A DNA stretch of 43,817 nucleotides from Candidatus Pelagibacter sp. (GTDB lineage: Bacteria; Pseudomonadota; Alphaproteobacteria; Pelagibacterales; Pelagibacteraceae). Shown one piece after another: positions 8,119-15,016 of this stretch. Location: the NCBI GenBank assembly GCA_028404615.1, contig JAOOBT010000007.1, positions 1-43,817 of the forward strand. The letters are read 5' to 3'. The notes beneath the pieces are model-generated. The model was given only the letters and a program-made list of their open reading frames with translations. It searched no databases and had not been told where the DNA came from. Both the position numbers and the translations under genes were made by a program. Positions within the stretch are counted from its first letter, which is position 1, and every line of letters starts with the position of its first letter.

Positions 8119-9083
8119 AAAAAGCATTAATCACTGGAATTACCGGTCAAGATGGATCCTACTTAAGTGAATTATTGCTAAAAAAAAACTATAAAGTTTA
8201 CGGAATTGTTAGAAGAGTAGCTTTAGAAGATGAAACTCATAGATTGTGGAGAATTAAGCATCTTCTAAATAAAATTGAAATTAAAAGCGCATCATTGGAA
8301 AGTTATGCGAGCATAGTAAAAATAATACAAAAAATAAGACCTGACGAGATTTATCATTTGGGTGCCCAGAGTTTTGTTGCGTATTCTTTTGAAGATGAAT
8401 TTTCTACTTTGAATACTAATATTAATGGAACTCATTATATTTTATCTGCAATAAAAGATTTTTCACCTAAAACAAAATTTTATTTTGCAGGTTCATCTGA
8501 AATGTTTGGTAAAGTCCAAAAAAGTAAACAAGATGAAAACACTAGATTTTATCCCAGATCAGCATATGGTATTTCAAAAGTTGCTGGTTTTGAATTAACA
8601 AGAAACTATAGAGAAGCCTATAATATTTTTGCTTGCACAGGTATTTTATTTAATCACGAGTCTCCAAGAAGAGGATTTGAGTTTGTTACGAGAAAAATTT
8701 CAAGTTCAGTAGCTAAAATAAAACATGGAAAGCAAAGTTATCTTTATTTGGGAAATATAAATGCAAAAAGAGATTGGGGACATGCAAGAGATTATGTAAA
8801 AGCAATGTGGCTTATGTTGCAACAAAAAAAACCTTTAGATTTTGTAATTGGAACAGGTAAAATGCATTCTGTAAAAGATTTCGCTAAATTAGCATTCTCC
8901 ACTGCTGGATTAAATTACAAAAAATATATTAAATTTAATAAAAAATTGTTAAGACCTTCGGAAGTTGAAACATTAAGGGCTAATTATAGAAAGGCCAACA
9001 AACTGCTTAAATGGAAACCTACAGTTAAATTTAAGCAATTAGTTAAAGAGATGGTTTTGGAAGATATTAAATTTTTTAAATAA
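8106..9083 (+). CDS. gmd: GDP-mannose 4,6-dehydratase
   Basis: 325 residues, an extended short-chain dehydrogenase. The NADP-binding GITGQDG lies at 11-17, SSEMFG at 130-135 provides the catalytic Ser/Glu, and the YxxxK pair is Y154/K158 in YGISK. The segment HESPRRGFEFVTRKI is highly characteristic of Gmd. It converts GDP-mannose to GDP-4-keto-6-deoxymannose, the precursor of fucose-, rhamnose- or perosamine-type sugars in O-antigen or exopolysaccharide. No reductase or aminotransferase that would use the product is present in the window, so that step is encoded elsewhere. The start overlaps the glycosyltransferase by 13 bases. Confidence 0.93.
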   Translation: MGKIKKALITGITGQDGSYLSELLLKKNYKVYGIVRRVALEDETHRLWRIKHLLNKIEIKSASLESYASIVKIIQKIRPDEIYHLGAQSFVAYSFEDEFSTLNTNINGTHYILSAIKDFSPKTKFYFAGSSEMFGKVQKSKQDENTRFYPRSAYGISKVAGFELTRNYREAYNIFACTGILFNHESPRRGFEFVTRKISSSVAKIKHGKQSYLYLGNINAKRDWGHARDYVKAMWLMLQQKKPLDFVIGTGKMHSVKDFAKLAFSTAGLNYKKYIKFNKKLLRPSEVETLRANYRKANKLLKWKPTVKFKQLVKEMVLEDIKFFK

Positions 9084-9091
9084 CCTTAAAT

Positions 9092-9967
9092 GTGAATAAA
9101 TATTTAATTTTTAGAACAGATAGAATAGGGGACTTTCTTGTTTCTGCTATTCTTATTAAATCAATTAAATCAAACGATGAAAAATCACATATTACAATTA
9201 TTGCTTCAAAAAAAAATTATGAATACATAAAAAATTTTCCATACGTAGACGAAGTAATAAAGCTAGAAAATAATTTTTTAGATAAATTTAACCTACTATT
9301 AAAATTAAGTAATATAAGATTTAAGACCATTATAGTACATGACAATAAAAACAGATCAAAAATATTAACCTTATTTCTAAAATCAGATAATAAAATACAT
9401 ATTGAACAACAAAAAACGCATATAGAAATTATTATGAAAGTGTTAGAAAAATTAGATTTTTCATTTGATGAAAATTCATTAGATTTATTTAGCCATAAAG
9501 AAAAAGAGAGAACTAATTATGAAGAGTTCATACAACTACATTTAGACGAAAAATGGATCTTTGAAGATTACATAAAAAAATTTGTAAACATTGAACCAAA
9601 TAAGATTCAACTCATAAATTTTATTGACAATATAATATCTTATACTAAAAAAAAACTTATCATTACCACAGGTCAAAGGACACCTAAAATACTATTAGAA
9701 ATTTTACCTGATTTGAAAAATAGAAAAGTCAGATTATTAGAAAATTTAGATTTTTTAGAATTAGAAAAAATAACTTTAAAGAGTAGTTTATTAATATCAT
9801 GTCATGGAGCAATTTCACATGTAGCAGCAGCAAACAAGGTAAATCAAATTGATATAATTGATACGTCATATGATTATTTTAAATGGACAAAACATTTCAG
9901 AAATTATGATTATTTGATAAGAGATAAATTTGATAACTTGAGTGAAAAAATCTTAAAAAAATTATGA
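9092..9967 (+). CDS. Glycosyltransferase family 9 (heptosyltransferase-like)
   Basis: 291 residues beginning with GTG, chosen because the family's N-terminal strand follows immediately (FRTDRIGDFLVS, residues 7-18); an ATG two bases earlier reads straight into a stop. The C-terminal half carries the GT9 nucleotide-sugar site in degenerate form, SCHGAISHVAAA near 230-245, where the family normally has a G-x-S/H-G-x-x-H-x-A-A pattern. Family 9 enzymes transfer heptose or related sugars in lipopolysaccharide core assembly. It is somewhat shorter than the usual 320-350 residues. It is 8 bases after gmd and overlaps the next methyltransferase by 4 bases (ATGA). Confidence 0.78.
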   Translation: MNKYLIFRTDRIGDFLVSAILIKSIKSNDEKSHITIIASKKNYEYIKNFPYVDEVIKLENNFLDKFNLLLKLSNIRFKTIIVHDNKNRSKILTLFLKSDNKIHIEQQKTHIEIIMKVLEKLDFSFDENSLDLFSHKEKERTNYEEFIQLHLDEKWIFEDYIKKFVNIEPNKIQLINFIDNIISYTKKKLIITTGQRTPKILLEILPDLKNRKVRLLENLDFLELEKITLKSSLLISCHGAISHVAAANKVNQIDIIDTSYDYFKWTKHFRNYDYLIRDKFDNLSEKILKKL

Positions 9968-10527
9968 AATTTCTAAGTAAATATAATAATCCTAAAAATA
10001 TACGTTTTAAATCTTTTGAGAAGACTTTAAATATATGCCTTGAAAGAAATCATAAAACTATTGTTGAAACGGGGACTGCTAGGGGAAAAACAAAATTTTT
10101 TTTTATTAAACGATATAATTGGAAAGATGGAATGAGTACTCCAATGTTTGGGGGGTACGCGAAATATGTAAATGGCACTTTGCATACGTGTGATATTTCT
10201 GAGGAAAATATTAATAATGCGCGTAGTTTCACCAAAAATTATGCTAATTTTATCAAATTTTATGTCAACGATAGCCTTATTTTTCTTAAAGAATTTAGCA
10301 GTAAAATTGACCTCTTATACCTCGATTCATTGGATGGGCACGATCCAATAGCGGCATCTGAGCATCAATTAAAAGAAGTTAAGATTTCTTTAAATAAATT
10401 ACATAATGATTCTCTTATTTTATTAGATGATAAAGGGTCCAAGACGAATTTATCAATAAGTTTTCTTTTAAAGAGCGACTATAAAATTTTATTCGAAACT
10501 GATTATCAGATTTTATTTTCAAAATAG
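9964..10527 (+). CDS. Class I SAM-dependent methyltransferase
   Basis: 187 residues. Motif I is VETGTARGKT near residues 34-43, followed by an acidic strand end (HTCDIS), and a later DLLYLDSLDGHD strand typical of the methyltransferase_24 / FkbM-neighbour type. No transmembrane segment. It starts in the ATGA overlap of the family 9 glycosyltransferase, so it is probably co-translated and likely modifies a glycan or its precursor; the acceptor is not visible. It faces the FkbM gene tail to tail with only 3 bases between, with no obvious terminator hairpin. Confidence 0.75.
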   Translation: MKFLSKYNNPKNIRFKSFEKTLNICLERNHKTIVETGTARGKTKFFFIKRYNWKDGMSTPMFGGYAKYVNGTLHTCDISEENINNARSFTKNYANFIKFYVNDSLIFLKEFSSKIDLLYLDSLDGHDPIAASEHQLKEVKISLNKLHNDSLILLDDKGSKTNLSISFLLKSDYKILFETDYQILFSK

Positions 10528-10530
10528 TAA

Positions 10531-11226
10531 TTAAAATTTACTTTTTTTATTTACAAAAACAAGATCAGAATTAACCCAATTAATAAGTTTATAATTATTT
10601 CTAGTAAGTAATTCATAAATTTTTGAGTTTGTAATTTTTTCTAGAGAATTATTATATAATTCGAATTTAGAGCTATCTATGTCGGTTACTTCTGAAACAA
10701 TTACATCTACATTATATTTAGCAAAATTAAATTCTTTTAATGCCTCGAATTCATAATTTTCAATGTCTATTGATAAAAGATTTATTTTTTTATTTTGAAA
10801 AGGAGAGTCATTAATTATGGTATTAATAGATACTCCTTTTAATTTTATTATTTTTTTTGGTTTGTTTTCTCTTTTTTCAGCCAAATCTTTGCTTATAGTA
10901 TTTATTGCAGATCTTTCGTGATAAAAATATAAATCTTTTTCTTCATTATCTTTTGATGTTACTAATGTATTTACATTATGATCGTTTTTTCTCATTAAGT
11001 TAAATTGTTTTATTGACTCGCTATCTAAATCTACATTTATTCCTCTCCATCCTTTTTTAAATAATAGGTAAGTATTGTTATATTTTATTGGATGATTGCA
11101 TCCAATATCTAAATAAATTCCATGATTAAAATTAGAAAAAATTCTCTCTATAATTAAATCAACACTACTTATTGAAAAAGATCTTTTTGAATATTTATTA
11201 TAGTATAATTCTTTTAATATTTTCAT
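10531..11226 (-). CDS. FkbM-family methyltransferase
   Basis: 231 residues. The SAM-binding motif appears as GIYLDIGCNHP near 36-46, followed by GWRGINVDLD, and the FkbM segment INLLSIDIENYEFEALK near 148-164, which normally reads L-L-K-I-D-V-E-G-x-E. FkbM-type enzymes O-methylate sugars or polyketides and are common in bacterial glycan islands. Translation is coupled to the upstream recombinase gene through an ATGA overlap, an odd pairing. Runs tail to tail with the plus-strand methyltransferase. Acceptor unknown. Confidence 0.83.
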   Translation of the reverse strand: MKILKELYYNKYSKRSFSISSVDLIIERIFSNFNHGIYLDIGCNHPIKYNNTYLLFKKGWRGINVDLDSESIKQFNLMRKNDHNVNTLVTSKDNEEKDLYFYHERSAINTISKDLAEKRENKPKKIIKLKGVSINTIINDSPFQNKKINLLSIDIENYEFEALKEFNFAKYNVDVIVSEVTDIDSSKFELYNNSLEKITNSKIYELLTRNNYKLINWVNSDLVFVNKKSKF

Positions 11227-12176
11227 AATTTAATTTTACCTAATGCATTATTTTTAAATATGTTTGCCTCTTTAATATAACGCCTTACCATTTGAGTTGT
11301 CTTATGTCCTGTCATAGCCATAATGCTTCTTTCATCAGCACCAGAATCTGCAGCAACTGTCGCAAAACCTGATCTTAAACTATGACCTGAAAAACTTTTG
11401 TTTTCTATACCTGCTAATTTTAAACAATCTTTTATAATTAATACTACCGATTGATCTGTTAACCTATGTGCGGTAAGTATTGAGCCTTTTGCAAATCTTC
11501 TAAATAGTGGACCAGTTTTTATTTTAGAAAAATTTATCCAGTTTTTTAAACTTGTTACTGGACAGTATTTTTCATTAGCGAAATAGGGTAGTCCTTTGAT
11601 CAAACCTTCTCCAAATTGATCTGTTTTAGATCTCCTAAGTATTATTTTTACACCTTCATCAACAAAATCTAGGTCTTCATAATCAATGGAAATTAATTCT
11701 GTTCGTCTAAATCCCCCTCCAAAACCTATAAGTATCAAAGTTCTGTTTCTTAATTTCTTAATTTTTTCTATTTTTTGCTCATCAATAACATTAATTATTT
11801 GTTTTAAATGATTGATTAATATAGGTTTTTTTCCTGTTTGAATGCTTCCTTTTTTTCTTTTTATACCCATTAGATTTTCAATAATAATCGGGTGCTTAGT
11901 GTCTAAATAATGACCTTTTAGCTTGTGAACAACGCCAATAGAAACTAACCTACGCCTTAAAGTGCTAATTTTCGAGTTTGCAGAAAGGTGTGTTAGATAT
12001 AACGATACAACTTTAGGTTCAGTTGGCATTGAATTAAATCCATGTTTTGCGCAGAAAGCCCCAAAATCTTTAAAATCAGATTTATAAGCTCTCAGCGTGT
12101 TATTGGCTTTAGAACTTTTGAGGTTTTCTAATGTTTCCTCATGAAGCTTTTTTACATCTGTTAATAACTCATTCAT
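11223..12176 (-). CDS. Tyrosine recombinase / phage-type integrase
   Basis: 317 residues with a SAM-like core-binding domain (about 1-105) and a complete catalytic domain. All catalytic residues are present: R157 (FRRTEL), K184 (RRSKTDQ), H265 and R268 (SGHSLRSG), H291 (TGHKTTQ) and the nucleophile Y300 (VRRYIKEA). The HSLRSGFAT form differs from the HxLRHSFAT usual in XerC/XerD, so it is more likely a mobile-element integrase than the chromosome-dimer resolvase. It is intact. A near-perfect inverted repeat lies in its upstream spacer (12180-12214), and its 3' end is coupled to the FkbM methyltransferase. Likely the mobility gene of the adjoining glycan island; no matching att repeats were identified by eye. 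Confidence 0.92.
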   Translation of the reverse strand: MNELLTDVKKLHEETLENLKSSKANNTLRAYKSDFKDFGAFCAKHGFNSMPTEPKVVSLYLTHLSANSKISTLRRRLVSIGVVHKLKGHYLDTKHPIIIENLMGIKRKKGSIQTGKKPILINHLKQIINVIDEQKIEKIKKLRNRTLILIGFGGGFRRTELISIDYEDLDFVDEGVKIILRRSKTDQFGEGLIKGLPYFANEKYCPVTSLKNWINFSKIKTGPLFRRFAKGSILTAHRLTDQSVVLIIKDCLKLAGIENKSFSGHSLRSGFATVAADSGADERSIMAMTGHKTTQMVRRYIKEANIFKNNALGKIKL

Positions 12177-12179
12177 AAA

Positions 12180-12214
12180 ATTACTATTGATAACAATTAA
12201 TTATCATTAGTAAT
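12180..12214. repeat. Inverted repeat, 14-base arms around a 7-base spacer, upstream of the integrase
   Basis: Arms at 12180-12193 and 12201-12214 pair at 13 of 14 positions around the spacer CAATTAA. Inner ends are GATAA / TTATC. It occupies most of the 55-base divergent spacer between the integrase and the small membrane protein. Arm and spacer sizes fit a tyrosine-recombinase crossover site, but an operator for integrase autoregulation is equally possible. Confidence 0.6.
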
Positions 12215-12231
12215 ATATTAAGTGATTTTAG

Positions 12232-12423
12232 ATGTCAATACGTATAATTTTGAAAATAATGATCAAATTTATTCTTCCTATATTAGTATTTATAGCTGCT
12301 GTTTATGGAATTTCGTACTTCTGGACTAACTCAAGCTCTAAAGGCAAAAAAATGATAGCTTTAAGCTTAATAATGGCTCTTATATTAGGCATATCTTTAA
12401 CAATTTACTTAATTTTTGACTAA
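12232..12423 (+). CDS. Small two-helix membrane protein, unknown function
   Basis: 63 residues. Two hydrophobic segments are visible, about 9-30 (MIKFILPILVFIAAVYGISYF) and about 41-61 (IALSLIMALILGISLTIYLIF), separated by a short basic loop with SSKGKK, so it is predicted to sit in the inner membrane with both ends on the same side. No conserved family was recognised. Its TAA stop shares a base with the ATG of the alkyltransferase gene (TAATG), so the two are co-translated; the codon use is like that of its neighbours and it is probably a real gene. Divergent from the integrase. Confidence 0.65.
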   Translation: MSIRIILKIMIKFILPILVFIAAVYGISYFWTNSSSKGKKMIALSLIMALILGISLTIYLIFD

Positions 12424-12698
12424 TGAAGCTAATAGGCACTAAATTTCAGCTGAAAGTATGGGCATATTTGAGGAAAATACCTCATGGAAGGGTAAAAACT
12501 TACTCTCAGGTGGCAAAAGCTATAGGAAAACCGCTTGCTGTACGTGCTGTGGCCAATGCTATAGGGAAAAACCCCTATGCACCCAAAATTCCTTGCCATA
12601 GAGTTATAAGATCTGACGGGTCGCTTGGAGGCTATTCAGGCAAAGGAGGAGTAAAAACTAAGAGATCTTTGCTAAAAAAAGAGGGTATAAGGCTCTAG
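12423..12698 (+). CDS. Methylated-DNA-cysteine alkyltransferase domain protein (Ogt/MGMT family)
   Basis: 91 residues consisting only of the DNA-binding catalytic domain: GTKFQLKVWAYLRKIPHG at the start, the helix-turn-helix with the arginine finger R41 (RAVANAIGKNP), the active-site Cys C58 in IPCHRVI, then SLGGYSGKGG. Because the Cys is retained it should accept alkyl groups from O6-alkylguanine, unlike Atl proteins where it is Trp. Full-length Ogt/Ada enzymes carry an additional N-terminal domain of about 60-70 residues that is missing here. Coupled to the small membrane protein by a one-base overlap. Confidence 0.9.
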   Translation: MKLIGTKFQLKVWAYLRKIPHGRVKTYSQVAKAIGKPLAVRAVANAIGKNPYAPKIPCHRVIRSDGSLGGYSGKGGVKTKRSLLKKEGIRL

Positions 12699-12773
12699 AA
12701 TTGTTATTTGACGGGCGATCGGGTCTATTAGCCCCTATTTGATTGTGTTTTTTATCCACACACTAGTCAGTTG

Positions 12774-12882
12774 TACTCTAAAATCAATAATTGCAAAAAA
12801 AACGCCCTCTATGGCCATTTAAACGCTATATTCAATACACGCAAAGCTTGTAGAATTATTGATTATTGCTACTTTTAGAGTA
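12774..12882. repeat. Interrupted long inverted repeat, possible structured RNA
   Basis: The left arm (12774-12792, TACTCTAAAATCAATAATT) pairs fully with the right arm (12854-12882) apart from a 10-base bulge at about 12865-12874, giving about 19 pairs around a loop of about 62 bases. A GCC/GGC mini-hairpin lies in the loop. An 11-base near-direct copy of the left end follows at 12880-12890 (10 of 11 matches). It could be a structured transcript or the remnant of a small mobile element. Confidence 0.5.
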
Positions 12883-12992
12883 GTCTAAAACAACCCATTT
12901 TATTGGTTTTTATGCTTTCAATAGTTAATATTTATGAATTTATCCTGTAAATACTCAATTTTAAACACCTCTTTGAACTTATTAATTACTTT

Positions 12993-13062
12993 TTTAAGCT
13001 TAAATAAGTATTATTTTTCAATGTTTATTGACATTTTTTAAAATATATATAAATAATACTTA
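12993..13062. repeat. 12-bp palindrome next to a perfect 12-bp inverted repeat
   Basis: TTTAAGCTTAAA (12993-13004) is a perfect palindrome. Immediately after it TAAGTATTATTT (13005-13016) is repeated in inverse as AAATAATACTTA (13051-13062), with a 34-base loop that contains a small AATGT/ACATT hairpin. It lies downstream of the AEC transporter on its strand and could end or stabilise that transcript, but no T-run follows, so it is not a classical intrinsic terminator. Confidence 0.5.
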
Positions 13063-13110
13063 CCTATTAATTTACGTATTACTTTAATTATATGTTGTAA
13101 AGTACTGTAT

Positions 13111-14010
13111 TTATTGAAAATATTTAAGACTTAAATAAACTACAATTGGGATAGTAACAAATGACATAACGGTAGAGGTTACTATAACGCTAGCTACACT
13201 ATCAACCACCTTCCTCTCAGAATACATTGAACCAACCAAATAAGTTAAAACAGCACTTGGCATACATGATTGAATTAAAAGAACACCGGCAGCAAAACCG
13301 TTTAAATTAAGAAATTTAATTAATCCAAATCCTATTAAAGGTCCAATGATAACTCTTACCGCTCCTAGAATTGATGCATGAGTCCAAGACACTACTTTTA
13401 ATCTTGATAAAGCAATACCTAAGGACATTAAAACTAAAAATATAGTAGCGTATGTAAGTAAAAATGTAGTGTTTTCTAAATATCCAGGGACGTCCCATTC
13501 AAAATATAAAAATATGACTGAAACAATTATTCCGTAAATTGGCATATTCTTAATTAGTATTTCAAATGAAAAGCTTTTTTTGGCTAATAAAACTCCAAGT
13601 GTAAAGTGAAGAAGAATAATTACTGATGCAATAGCAGATGCGACCCCTAACCCAGCTGTTCCATAAGCAAATAAACAAATAGGAATACCCATATTTCCAG
13701 TATTAGGTAAAATTAACGGGGGCAATTCACTAATAAAATCTTTTTTAAGTAATAAAAGAAATATAATGCCTACAAGAGAAAATCCTCCGATTATAACTAA
13801 TGCATAAATGAAATACTCAGTAAAAACACTTAAAGTTACTCCAGTAGTTGTTATTGTGTAGAAAATCATTGCAGGTGTACCTACATTACCTGCGAATGTA
13901 GTTATAAAATCAGTGCTAATTTCAGGATTTTTTCTTCCAAGATAGTAACCTACCCCAATAACAAAAAAAACAGGGGCAATAACATCAATGAGTTTTAGAT
14001 AGAGCTCCAT
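13111..14010 (-). CDS. AEC (auxin efflux carrier) family transporter
   Basis: 299 residues, almost wholly hydrophobic, with about ten transmembrane helices in two halves, as expected for the AEC family. PLILPNTGNMGIPI near residues 98-111 is the conserved NTGNMG motif of the first crossover helix, and the second half has AGVLLIQSCMPSAV near 240-253, matching the family's second discontinuous helix. Bacterial members export or exchange malate, malonate or other small anions; the substrate here cannot be told. It begins on the last base of the SbmA-like gene's stop (one-base overlap) and is the last gene of its operon. Confidence 0.87.
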   Translation of the reverse strand: MELYLKLIDVIAPVFFVIGVGYYLGRKNPEISTDFITTFAGNVGTPAMIFYTITTTGVTLSVFTEYFIYALVIIGGFSLVGIIFLLLLKKDFISELPPLILPNTGNMGIPICLFAYGTAGLGVASAIASVIILLHFTLGVLLAKKSFSFEILIKNMPIYGIIVSVIFLYFEWDVPGYLENTTFLLTYATIFLVLMSLGIALSRLKVVSWTHASILGAVRVIIGPLIGFGLIKFLNLNGFAAGVLLIQSCMPSAVLTYLVGSMYSERKVVDSVASVIVTSTVMSFVTIPIVVYLSLKYFQ

Positions 14011-15014
14011 TAAGCTCTTACATCAGATTTCCTTGGTTTTCTCAACTTATTTTTGAAATTAATAGCTTCTTCAAATTCCATTAGACGTTTGTGAATTGAT
14101 CTTAATTCAGTAATTCTAGTCCAATTTTGCAAAAATAATGAAAAACTACTTTGTACTTCTCTGAAAGCGCTTGATGTTTGAATTAATACACCTAAAGTCA
14201 TGGCTCCAGTAAATAAGCCTGGACCCATTAATAGATAAGGCACAATAATCATAGTTTGGTTGTACATAATTATCCAAAGATCAAAATATCCATAATGCAA
14301 GAAAAGCTTATGATAATTGAATTTTATACCTGTAAACAATTGAAGTATAGTTGGCGCTTGAACGTAATTTTTTCTATCATCTTCTCCATAAACTAGTTCT
14401 TTTCTAAAAGCTGCTTCAACTTTTTGATTATTATATTCAAGACCAGGAAGTTTTATTCCTACTATCCAACTAATAACTAAACCACCCAAACTTGCTACCA
14501 AAGATACCCAAACTAATGATCCGGTAATATCTTTAAAAAACGGAATAACTACATTAGATGATAAACCCCAAAGAATAGGAAGAAAGGCAATAAGTAACAT
14601 AATTGCTCTAACAATTTGTAATCCTAAACTCTCTACAATTTTTGCAAAATTCATTGCATCTTCTTGAATTCTTTGTGAGGCTCCTTCTACTTTTGCATCA
14701 ACTGCTCTCCAATAGGGCATATAAGAAAAAGTCATTGCTTCTCTCCATCTAAAAGCCCACAATCTAGTAAAATAATTAGTTACAGTGTAGATAATTACGT
14801 ACGGAATAGCGAGTTTCATAAATAAGGCTATTCCATCATAAAATTCTGACAATTCTCTTTCTGGCGCTTTTTGTAGTAGATCATAAAAGCCCTTGTACCA
14901 TTCGTTAATTTTAACATCGATATATGTTTGAGCAAGTAAGGATAAAATTATGAATGCAAATCCTCCCCATGACCACATTAACCATTTCTTTTCTGTGAAA
15001 AAACTACGCCACAT
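14010..15014 (-). CDS. SbmA/BacA-like inner-membrane transporter, short N-terminus
   Basis: 334 residues against about 406 for E. coli SbmA. Strong matches to SbmA are NEWYKGFYDLLQ near 36-47, VEGASQRIQEDAMNFA near 109-124, GIKLPGLEYNNQKVEAAFRKELVYGEDD near 184-211, and the TRITELRSIHKRLMEFE end. The family imports peptide antibiotics and, in relatives, modified peptides or very-long-chain-lipid-related molecules, driven by the proton gradient, with no ATPase domain. About 70 N-terminal residues of SbmA, including its first helices, are missing; the upstream gene ends 2 bases before this start, so the shortening is not an annotation effect. Substrate unknown. Confidence 0.85.
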   Translation of the reverse strand: MWRSFFTEKKWLMWSWGGFAFIILSLLAQTYIDVKINEWYKGFYDLLQKAPERELSEFYDGIALFMKLAIPYVIIYTVTNYFTRLWAFRWREAMTFSYMPYWRAVDAKVEGASQRIQEDAMNFAKIVESLGLQIVRAIMLLIAFLPILWGLSSNVVIPFFKDITGSLVWVSLVASLGGLVISWIVGIKLPGLEYNNQKVEAAFRKELVYGEDDRKNYVQAPTILQLFTGIKFNYHKLFLHYGYFDLWIIMYNQTMIIVPYLLMGPGLFTGAMTLGVLIQTSSAFREVQSSFSLFLQNWTRITELRSIHKRLMEFEEAINFKNKLRKPRKSDVRA

Positions 15015-15016
15015 AA

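Larger units (their letters stand above)
12699..13110. other. 412-base gene-free gap between convergent genes
   Basis: The longest non-coding stretch in the window, between the tail ends of the alkyltransferase and the AEC transporter. No ORF with support is present (the longest Met-initiated frames are about a dozen codons). It holds a GGGTCTATTAGCCC mini-hairpin near 12720, a TTATCCACA nonamer at 12752-12760, a long interrupted inverted repeat (12774-12882), and a palindrome plus 12-bp inverted repeat (12993-13062). The left half is less AT-rich than the right. I recognise no known RNA family in it. Confidence 0.7.

Noticed and set aside
11223..12176. Recombinase as XerC or XerD
   Set aside because: The HSLRSGFAT and TGHKTTQMVRRY motifs fit mobile-element integrases better than the HxLRHSFAT type of Xer proteins.
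12982..12997. CtrA-like TTAA-N7-TTAA site
   Set aside because: The spacing between the two TTAA half-sites is 8, not 7, and such motifs are frequent by chance in DNA this AT-rich.
12699..13110. tmRNA, SRP RNA, 6S RNA or RNase P RNA in the gap
   Set aside because: No tag-peptide-like codons, no SRP GGAAG tetraloop context and no RNase P conserved blocks could be found on either strand.
12699..13110. Replication origin
   Set aside because: Only one DnaA box, converging flanking genes, and no dnaA, hemE or parAB neighbour; kept only as a weak observation.
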